A DNA stretch of 6,326 bases from contig JAAXXA010000184.1 in NCBI GenBank assembly GCA_013334735.1, positions 1 through 6,326 on the forward strand, in the 5' to 3' direction. Position 1 is the stretch's first letter. Every line of letters begins with the position of its first letter. This document shows, one piece after another, positions 1-5,240 of the stretch. The notes under the pieces were generated by a model, which had not been told where the DNA came from, searched no databases, and was given only the letters and a program-made list of their open reading frames with translations. Origin of the DNA: Bacteroidota bacterium (GTDB lineage: Bacteria > Bacteroidota > Bacteroidia > Bacteroidales > CG2-30-32-10). Both the position numbers and the translations under genes were made by a program.

Positions 1-18
1 GGAATAACATATAGTCTG

Positions 19-35
19 CGACCTCTGCGAGGTCG
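19..35. repeat. GC-rich hairpin, 7-bp stem
   Basis: A perfect 7-bp stem with a 3-nt loop (cgacctc-tgc-gaggtcg) sits in otherwise AT-rich DNA. There is no T-run after it, so a classical intrinsic terminator is not supported, although it could lie at the 3' end of a gene to the left of the window. Its leading bases tgcga are shared with the hairpin at 71-85, which suggests both are small dispersed palindromes of one kind. That relation is inference. Confidence 0.5.
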
Positions 36-70
36 AACAAATGAATATAAACAAATTTTTATAAAGTTGC

Positions 71-85
71 GAACCCTTTGGGTTC
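71..85. repeat. Short hairpin, 6-bp stem
   Basis: A perfect 6-bp stem with a ttt loop (gaaccc-ttt-gggttc) is preceded by ttgc, much as the hairpin at 19-35 is preceded by ctg. It lies just outside the left 8-bp direct repeat of the transposon-like element. No T-tract follows. It is probably a dispersed palindrome; a role in stabilising an upstream transcript is possible but not shown. Confidence 0.4.
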
Positions 86-100
86 AATGGGGCTATTTAG

Positions 101-263
101 TGTTTGCACGGAAACTCCATGTAAAACGTCATTGCGAGGCGTTGCACTGAGCTTGTCGAAGTGAGGTACGACGAAGCAATTTATTGACACACAATGATTA
201 GATTGCTTCACTGCGTTCGCAATGACGATTTTTCGCATCAAACACTGAGTTTCCGTGCAGACA
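101..263. mobile_element. MITE-like non-coding element, 163 bp, with 17-bp TIRs and 8-bp TSD
   Basis: The ends are terminal inverted repeats: tgtttgcacggaaactc at 101-117 against gagtttccgtgcagaca at 247-263, with 16 of 17 bases complementary (one mismatch at 104). Immediately outside lies an exact direct repeat, ctatttag, at 93-100 and 264-271, as expected of a target-site duplication. The next base is also shared, so the duplication could be read as 9 bp. The interior is visibly richer in GC than its surroundings and holds no credible gene; a 60-codon reading frame on the minus strand across it is fortuitous. These are the hallmarks of a miniature inverted-repeat transposable element moved in trans by a transposase encoded elsewhere. 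An 8-bp duplication fits several IS families, so I do not assign one. The second palindrome inside (127-227) is described separately. Confidence 0.75.
127..227. repeat. Internal REP/RPE-like inverted repeat within the MITE
   Basis: The outer arms are an 11-bp perfect inverted repeat, cgtcattgcga at 127-137 and tcgcaatgacg at 217-227. An inner pair, gaagcaat (173-180) and attgcttc (202-209), continues the same stem. A small imperfect palindrome, cactgagcttgtcgaagtg, lies at 145-163. From general knowledge, 'cgtcattgcgag...gaagcaat' and 'gagcttgtcgaag' units recur as intergenic palindromes in many bacterial genomes. I recognise the type but cannot confirm copy number here. As RNA or single-stranded DNA it would fold into a long branched hairpin. 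Confidence 0.65.
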
Positions 264-271
264 CTATTTAG

Positions 272-372
272 TTCTATTAAGGAATAAGATACATAAATAA
301 ATTATTTTTAAGTAATTTTACTAAAAAAATTAAAGATAAAATATTTTCATATAAACTGCGTTTTGGAACTAT
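272..372. other. AT-rich leader region before the first gene
   Basis: This is a very AT-rich stretch between the transposon-like element and the first start codon. No exact TAnnTTTG promoter motif is present; the nearest match is taatttta at 313-320 (7 of 8) without a convincing upstream TTTG. The first gene therefore has no promoter I can place with confidence. Confidence 0.4.
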
Positions 373-1071
373 ATGAAGAAAAAAATTCTGTTTTTGTTTC
401 TTTTTTTACCCTTTGTAGTTAAAGCGCAACAGAACGCTTCTCGTCACGACACACTTATTTTAGACAAGTTTTTCAACCTTGTGGGAAAGGGAATAAAAAA
501 GACTTATGAAAAAATTCAAAAAGATACTATTAAACAAAATTCAAAATTAGGTTTTTCCTTTGCTTATTTGACATATAGTAATAATGACTTTTTTGGAGAA
601 GAATATTATATTCCAAGTATCACCTTTAATTATAGAAAGAGTTGTTTTTCGCTTGGTCCGATATTATATCCGGATGGAAATAAAATAACAGATTTTAGTT
701 ATCCCGGAATTCAATTTATTTATCAAATTAATCCTTTTAAAGAACATAAATTTCTTAATTTTTATTTCCAATACAGTTTGGGATACTATAGAGAAAAAAA
801 TGACTGGACATATAAAGATTTGGATTGGCCTGACACAAATTATATTGATGTACGAGAACATGACTTAAATATCTCCATTGATAATATGATAGGATATGGA
901 ATCAAGCTTAAAATCTGTAAAGGATTATATATTTATCAAAATTTTAGTATGGGAATAGTTTGGCAAAACAGAAAATATAAATCAGAATTCCCAAATAAAA
1001 TTAGATCTGGCAATAATACCGACACCGAAAGAGCAAATTTATTTATAGCCGGGCTGGGTTATAGATTTTAA
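373..1071 (+). CDS. Predicted outer-membrane beta-barrel protein of unknown function
   Basis: This gene encodes a 232-residue exported protein. Residues 1-18 form a clear signal peptide: three lysines, a Leu/Phe-rich core and a VVKA end, with likely cleavage before Gln19. After a charged Lys-rich segment (about 40-57), the rest is a series of short amphipathic, aromatic-rich stretches separated by polar turns. Examples are around 59-70 (KLGFSFAYLTYS), 83-100, 140-153 (FYFQYSLGYYRE) and 178-205. The last strand, LFIAGLGYRF, ends in a C-terminal Phe, the signature recognised by the BAM machinery. That pattern and the length fit a small barrel of roughly eight strands. I do not recognise the family, and no catalytic motif is visible. 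The ATG is chosen because it begins the signal peptide directly. The gene is separated from the next by about 200 bp, so linkage is not implied. Barrel assignment is inference from pattern. Confidence 0.7.
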   Translation: MKKKILFLFLFLPFVVKAQQNASRHDTLILDKFFNLVGKGIKKTYEKIQKDTIKQNSKLGFSFAYLTYSNNDFFGEEYYIPSITFNYRKSCFSLGPILYPDGNKITDFSYPGIQFIYQINPFKEHKFLNFYFQYSLGYYREKNDWTYKDLDWPDTNYIDVREHDLNISIDNMIGYGIKLKICKGLYIYQNFSMGIVWQNRKYKSEFPNKIRSGNNTDTERANLFIAGLGYRF

Positions 1072-1090
1072 AAAAATTTAATTTTTAAAA

Positions 1091-1106
1091 AATCTGTGAA
1101 TCTGTG
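1091..1106 (+). repeat. Tandem octamer aatctgtg x2
   Basis: Two perfect adjacent copies of aatctgtg are followed by gcta, about 20 bp past the stop of the barrel-protein gene. Phrases of the type 'atctgtgaatctgtggc' are, from general experience, a frequent degenerate intergenic repeat in Bacteroidota genomes. With only two copies, function is unknown. The rest of the 1072-1269 gap is AT-rich and shows no exact promoter motif; 7-of-8 TAnnTTTG matches at 1124-1131 and 1206-1213 lack a well-placed -33 element. Confidence 0.35.
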
Positions 1107-1269
1107 GCTAAATTTAGTTTTACTACTTTTCAGAGGGGACTCAAATATTAATGATTTTATTATTTCAAGACAGTCAATTAAACAAATTACATTAGGGTTA
1201 CGATATAAATTTTTTACAATTAGAAAAAAATAAACAAACAAAATAAAACCCTTGCTAATAAAGACTATT

Positions 1270-1827
1270 ATGAAAAAAATAACTATTACAATTACAACAA
1301 TTGGTTTACTTGCACTTTTATCATGCATACAAGAAAAGAATTGCGGCGGTTCTTGCTCTCCACTTTCAAATGAAGAATTGGCATTTATCTGTTATTCAGG
1401 AGGAGAAAAAGTGATTTTTAAAAATGATACAACTAATGTTTTTGATACATTATATGTGGATAGTAAAGGCACAAGCCCTGTGAATTGTTCTGATCCATGT
1501 GGTGTCCCAAATGGAAGTATTGGTGCTTCTATTGATTTTTTAGGAGGCTTTAGTCTTAGAATAGATAGACATAATCAACCTCCATATTTAATGTTTTTTG
1601 GAAGTAACTATGCTCATTATACTTTTGTTTTAGATGTTCCTCATCAAACTATTACAGTAAATAGTATAACATATAATGATGTTTATTCAGTCCAAGAATT
1701 ACAGGATTCTACAAGTATTATTTCAAATGGAGATCAGCTAAAAGTACCATGGAAAATAGATTATAGTAAATCAAAAGGTTTTATACGTTTTTATATGACT
1801 GATGGGCAAACATGGAGTAAACTTTAA
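1270..1827 (+). CDS. Cys-rich exported lipoprotein of unknown function
   Basis: The product is a 185-residue predicted lipoprotein. The ATG at 1270 is preferred over an in-frame TTG at 1252 because it opens a compact type II signal peptide: MKK, a hydrophobic Ile/Thr/Leu core, then the lipobox LLSC with the lipid-modified Cys at 19. The mature protein starts CIQEKN, which is not a strong match to the Bacteroidota surface-export signal, so periplasmic versus surface location is open. Five further cysteines lie in the first half as two CxxxC pairs (25/29 and 73/77) plus Cys41. In an oxidising periplasm these could form disulfides or bind a metal. The remainder looks beta-rich. The C-terminal part, with DYSKSKGFIRFYMTDG and a Trp, resembles the closing strands of many small Bacteroidota lipoproteins. 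No enzyme motif is seen and I do not recognise the family. Confidence 0.75.
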   Translation: MKKITITITTIGLLALLSCIQEKNCGGSCSPLSNEELAFICYSGGEKVIFKNDTTNVFDTLYVDSKGTSPVNCSDPCGVPNGSIGASIDFLGGFSLRIDRHNQPPYLMFFGSNYAHYTFVLDVPHQTITVNSITYNDVYSVQELQDSTSIISNGDQLKVPWKIDYSKSKGFIRFYMTDGQTWSKL

Positions 1828-1938
1828 CTTGCATACTTGCACCAACGGATTATGAATAAAACATACCTAATATAAAATTTCAAAACAGCTTCTAATACGG
1901 CAAATTAAATATCTTTAGGTCTTTTTTTAATAACAAAT

Positions 1939-2074
1939 GGTATAATACCAATGTTCGTTCTAAAAGATATAATCGTATTAGAACGATTACATTGGTAAAT
2001 GCCGATAGACTTTCAACATCATTTTAAAAAACACTTTTTTAAAATGATAATTTTGAAAGCTAATCGGTATAATA
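1939..2074. repeat. Structured AT-rich element: two adjacent imperfect hairpins with a 9-bp terminal direct repeat
   Basis: Hairpin 1 pairs accaatgttcgttctaa (1947-1963) with ttagaacgattacattggt (1978-1996), apart from a 2-nt bulge. Hairpin 2 has a perfect 14-bp inner stem, atcattttaaaaaa (2018-2031) against ttttttaaaatgat (2035-2048), with loop cac. It is extended by ctttcaa (2010-2016) against ttgaaag (2053-2059) and ccgat (2002-2006) against atcgg (2063-2067). The same 9-mer, ggtataata, occurs at both borders (1939-1947 and 2066-2074), and the borders are also roughly inverted copies of each other (10 of 13 bases). This could be a degenerate MITE or REP-type element, or a structured RNA. 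It does not look like a classical terminator because its stems are AT-rich and no U-tract follows. Confidence 0.55.
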
Positions 2075-2164
2075 AAACAATATTTGTAGATGTATAGCAA
2101 ATATAATAAAATAAAGATTTTTCGTTAGTTAAATGCAAATAAGGAATCTTGTTAAAAAATGCGC

Positions 2165-2191
2165 TTTGTTTATGAATAAATTTTACTTTTG
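2165..2191 (+). promoter_or_regulatory. Bacteroidota-type promoter for the PqqL-like peptidase gene
   Basis: TACTTTTG at 2184-2191 matches the Bacteroidota -7 consensus TAnnTTTG at all fixed positions. A TTTG at 2165-2168 could serve as the -33 element, but the 15-nt gap is shorter than the usual 17-23, so the -7 match carries the call. Transcription would begin a few bases after 2191, leaving about 35 nt of leader before the ATG at 2232. That excludes translation from any start upstream of the promoter. Confidence 0.55.
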
Positions 2192-2231
2192 TGAAACTTC
2201 ATTAAACAAAATAAATAATTTTAAAAACATT

Positions 2232-5045
2232 ATGAAAATTAGACTATTAGGATTATTAGCGTTAGGATTCCTTATTACCAATGCTTTTGGACAAACAAAC
2301 CTTGATCAATCAACACCTTTACCTATTGATCCCAATGTAAAAATCGGGAAACTTGAAAACGGAATGGTTTATTATATACGCAAAAATGCCAAACCCGAAA
2401 AAAGAGTTGAACTTCGACTTGTTGTTAATACAGGTTCTATTATGGAAACTGATGCCCAACAAGGCTTGGCGCATTTTACCGAACACATGTGTTTTAATGG
2501 AACAAAAAATTTTCCTAAAAATGCGTTAGTAGATTATTTGCAAAAAATTGGAGTTCGCTTTGGCGCCGATATAAACGCGTACACCAGTTTTGATGAAACT
2601 GTTTATATGCTTCAGATACCTACTGACAAAGAAGGATTGCTTGAACAAGGCTATCAGGTTATTGAGGACTGGGCGCATAATGTTACATTCAATGGTAAAG
2701 AAATTGATAAGGAAAGAGGCGTAATTACTGAGGAGTGGCGTTTGGGGCTTGGCGCTCAGGACAGAATGATGAAAAAATTCTTACCTATAATATTTAAAGA
2801 TTCAAAATATGCTAATAGAATTCCTATTGGTAAAATTGATATTATTAAAAGTTTCAAACATGATACTTTACGCAAATTCTATTATGATTGGTATCGCCCC
2901 GATTTACAGGCTGTAATTGTGATAGGAGATATTAATGTTGATTCTGCAGAAGCAAAAATAATAAAACATTTTGCAGCTATTAAAAAAAGGAAAAATCCAA
3001 AACCAAGAACTATGTTCGATGTTCCGAATAATGTAGAACCTTTAATTGCTATCGAAACAGATAAGGAAGCTATAAATAATAGTTTGATGTTGTTTTACAA
3101 GCATCCTCAGGAAGTGAAAAAGACTATTGGGGATTACCGAACATATTTGATTGAACAATTATATACAGGTATGTTAAATGCAAGATTTTCAGAAATTGCA
3201 CTCAAAACAGATGCTCCTTTTATATATGCCGCTTCTTCTTACGATAGTTTTTGGGCAAGAAATGTTAATGTGTTTGCTTGCGAAGCTATGCCCAAAGAAA
3301 ATCAAATTGATAAATCACTTGAAACAATTTTAATCGAAAATGAACGAATAAAACAATTTGGTTTTCTTGAATCAGAATTTGATCGTCAAAAAAAAGAAGT
3401 TCTGAGTAATATGGAAAAAGCATCAAAAGAGGCCGATAAAACCGAATCTGCTGATTTTTGTTCCGAATACACAAAAAATTATCTTACACAAGAGCCTATT
3501 CCCGGAATAAAAGCTGAATATGAATACACTGTAAATCTTTTGCCCGAAATAAAATTATCTGAAATAAATTTGCTGGCAAAAAAATGGATTACCGATGAAA
3601 ATATTGGTTTGGTTGTTACAGCTCCAGAGAAAGAAGGAGTTAAAGTACCTACCAATGATGATGTACTGAAAATTATTAAAGATTCCAAAACGGCGCAAAT
3701 TGAGCAATATGTTGATAAGTACAAGTCGGAACATCTTGTTGGAAAAGAATTAAATGGATCTAAAGTAATCTCAAAAGTTGAAAACAAAGAAGTAGGTTTT
3801 ACCGAACTTACATTATCCAATGGTATTAAAGTAGTTTTAAAACCTACCGATTTCAAAAACGATGAAATACTCGTTTCTGCATATAGCCCCGGAGGTAGTT
3901 CATTGTACAACGACAGCGTGTTTTTCGCTTCAAACTATTCAAGTGAAATAATTGACCAAAGCGGTATCGGGGATTTTGATAATGTTGAATTGGAAAAAAC
4001 ATTAAAAGGAAAAACTGTACAAATATCACCTAGTATTTCAGATGTTAAAGAAAGTCTTTTAGGAAGCGCTTCTCCTAAGGATTTGGAAACATTATTACAA
4101 TTGACATATTTGTATTTTGATTCTCCCAGAAAAGATTCGGCTGCTTTCAATACATTTATTTCAAAAATGAAAAATCAGGTTAAATTCATTTTTGCAAGCC
4201 CGATATTTTCTTTTTACGATACACTATTTAAAACAGCTTACCCAAATTATCCCCGACTTATAATAATACCTAAAACCGAGCAAATTGATAAAATAAAACA
4301 TGATTCAGTATATCGAATTTATAAGGACAGATTTGCTGATGCAAGCGATTTTAAATTTTTCTTTGTGGGAAATTTTTCAGTTGATTCTATTACTCCTTTA
4401 ATCGAAAAATATATAGGTAGTTTGCCTGTTACAAACAGAAATGAAACATGGAGGGATATTAGTCCTAAATTTGCCGATGGGGTTAATGAGCTTACTCTTT
4501 ACAAAGGAAGCGACCCTCAGAGTATGGTTGGTATATTGATGCAGGGACCGCTCGAATGGAACGAAAAAAATAATCTTTCAATTTCACTTTTGGAAGGGAT
4601 TTTTGAAATTAAGTTGATAGAGGTGATTCGCGAAAAATTAAGCGGGGTTTATAGTCCGCAAGCTTCAATTACTCTGGATCACTATCCCAAATCAGAATAT
4701 ACGGTTATGGTTATGTTTGGCTGCTCACCCAAGAAAGCAAACAAATTAACCAAAGCCATTTTTGAAATTATGAAAAATATTCAGATTAACGGACCTACAC
4801 AAATTGATATTGATAAAGCTAAAGAAGCAATTATCAGGGAGAGAGAAACCAATAGCAGGGAAAACGAATTTTGGTTAAATACAATAGAAGCGGCATATTT
4901 TAATAATGATGACGTAAATCAAATAACAAAATTCGAGGAACAGGTTAAAGCTATTACTATTGATGACATTAAACTGTTAGCGCAAAAATGTTTTACTAAA
5001 GAACATTATGTAAGAGCTGTTTTGCTGCCCGTTAAGAAAAAATAG
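2232..5045 (+). CDS. PqqL-like M16 zinc metallopeptidase, exported
   Basis: This is a full-length 937-residue two-half M16 (pitrilysin/insulinase) peptidase expected to hydrolyse peptides or small proteins in the periplasm. Residues 1-20 are a signal peptide, with likely cleavage before Gln21. The inverted zinc motif HFTEH is at 81-85 (H81, H85 ligands, E84 base). The downstream pair E161 and E168 sits in ERGVITEEWR, and E168 aligns with the third zinc ligand of insulin-degrading enzyme. The NAYTS segment is at 115-119, and the first C-terminal-type domain carries FYYDWYRP (216-223) and VIGDI. A second half begins near 525; it lacks HxxEH, as normal, and has VGN at 712-714. R800 and Y807 match the conserved Arg/Tyr pair that binds substrate in M16 enzymes. 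Length and motifs track E. coli PqqL (931 aa), which degrades imported ferredoxin; the substrate here is unknown. The ATG at 2232 is chosen because it begins the signal peptide and lies downstream of the promoter; an in-frame ATG at 2133 does not. Confidence 0.93.
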   Translation: MKIRLLGLLALGFLITNAFGQTNLDQSTPLPIDPNVKIGKLENGMVYYIRKNAKPEKRVELRLVVNTGSIMETDAQQGLAHFTEHMCFNGTKNFPKNALVDYLQKIGVRFGADINAYTSFDETVYMLQIPTDKEGLLEQGYQVIEDWAHNVTFNGKEIDKERGVITEEWRLGLGAQDRMMKKFLPIIFKDSKYANRIPIGKIDIIKSFKHDTLRKFYYDWYRPDLQAVIVIGDINVDSAEAKIIKHFAAIKKRKNPKPRTMFDVPNNVEPLIAIETDKEAINNSLMLFYKHPQEVKKTIGDYRTYLIEQLYTGMLNARFSEIALKTDAPFIYAASSYDSFWARNVNVFACEAMPKENQIDKSLETILIENERIKQFGFLESEFDRQKKEVLSNMEKASKEADKTESADFCSEYTKNYLTQEPIPGIKAEYEYTVNLLPEIKLSEINLLAKKWITDENIGLVVTAPEKEGVKVPTNDDVLKIIKDSKTAQIEQYVDKYKSEHLVGKELNGSKVISKVENKEVGFTELTLSNGIKVVLKPTDFKNDEILVSAYSPGGSSLYNDSVFFASNYSSEIIDQSGIGDFDNVELEKTLKGKTVQISPSISDVKESLLGSASPKDLETLLQLTYLYFDSPRKDSAAFNTFISKMKNQVKFIFASPIFSFYDTLFKTAYPNYPRLIIIPKTEQIDKIKHDSVYRIYKDRFADASDFKFFFVGNFSVDSITPLIEKYIGSLPVTNRNETWRDISPKFADGVNELTLYKGSDPQSMVGILMQGPLEWNEKNNLSISLLEGIFEIKLIEVIREKLSGVYSPQASITLDHYPKSEYTVMVMFGCSPKKANKLTKAIFEIMKNIQINGPTQIDIDKAKEAIIRERETNSRENEFWLNTIEAAYFNNDDVNQITKFEEQVKAITIDDIKLLAQKCFTKEHYVRAVLLPVKKK

Positions 5046-5154
5046 TGTTACCTTTAATCCGAAAAGATAGTTCCATTTATTAAAATAATTAATTTAAATT
5101 TTAATATGCAAAAATAAAAAACATTATAAGTCGTAATAATTCTATATCTTATAA

Positions 5155-5182
5155 ATTTGCAATTTGCATTTTACAATTTACA
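5155..5182 (+). repeat. Four-copy quasi-tandem heptamer upstream of the second peptidase gene
   Basis: The units atttgca, atttgca, ttttaca, atttaca follow one another with a strict 7-bp period and end 7 bp before the -7 promoter motif. The first two copies are identical and the last two share the ttaca ending. The run overlaps the candidate -33 TTTG. It could be a diverged simple repeat, a protein-binding array, or a chance product of AT-rich DNA. A 7-bp inverted repeat, ttataag (5124-5130) and cttataa (5148-5154), abuts it on the left. Confidence 0.4.
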
Positions 5183-5197
5183 ATATTTTTATTTTTG
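5163..5197 (+). promoter_or_regulatory. Bacteroidota-type promoter for the second M16 peptidase gene
   Basis: TATTTTTG at 5190-5197 is an exact TAnnTTTG -7 match. TTTG at 5163-5166 lies 23 nt upstream, at the long end of the accepted -33 spacing. The -7 motif ends 43 nt before the ATG, almost the same distance as in the preceding peptidase gene (40 nt). This supports independent transcription of the second gene despite the 195-bp tandem arrangement. AT-rich sequence lowers the specificity of the match. Confidence 0.5.
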
Positions 5198-5240
5198 GCG
5201 ACTTTATTAACAAACAAATTATTTATTAATTAATATCCCT

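Larger units (their letters stand above)
1828..2231. other. Gene-free intergenic region of about 400 bp
   Basis: This stretch holds no credible coding region on either strand. It contains a T-run at 1922-1928 that is not preceded by a convincing GC stem, the structured double-hairpin element at 1939-2074, and a promoter at about 2165-2191 for the downstream peptidase gene. An in-frame extension of the peptidase gene (2133-2231) is open but is judged untranslated, as explained for that gene. Confidence 0.6.

Noticed and set aside
59..241. 60-codon reading frame on the minus strand
   Set aside because: It lies across the transposon-like element and its palindromes, has no start-site or domain support, and its sequence is dictated by the inverted repeats.
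1..372. CRISPR array or tRNA/rRNA remnant in the repeat-rich left end
   Set aside because: The repeats are inverted rather than regularly spaced direct repeats, and no cloverleaf or rRNA signature is visible.
1252..1269. TTG start for the lipoprotein
   Set aside because: It would add six residues before an already complete MKK-hydrophobic-lipobox signal peptide beginning at ATG 1270.
1068..1328. 86-codon minus-strand frame between the barrel and lipoprotein genes
   Set aside because: It is composed of low-complexity Ile/Phe/Lys runs from AT-rich DNA and overlaps the lipoprotein signal peptide on the opposite strand.
1916..1932. Possible intrinsic terminator after the lipoprotein gene
   Set aside because: There is a T-run, but the only upstream pairing (acctaa with ttaggt) is 6 bp with a loop of over 40 nt, so no stable hairpin supports it.
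3286..4150. Several open frames on the minus strand within the PqqL-like gene
   Set aside because: They lie opposite a strongly supported M16 coding frame with intact motifs and have no promoter or family features of their own.
5078..5106. AT-only hairpin after the PqqL-like gene stop as terminator
   Set aside because: The 9-bp stem is entirely A/T, has an 11-nt loop and no following T-tract; such dyads arise easily by chance in this composition.
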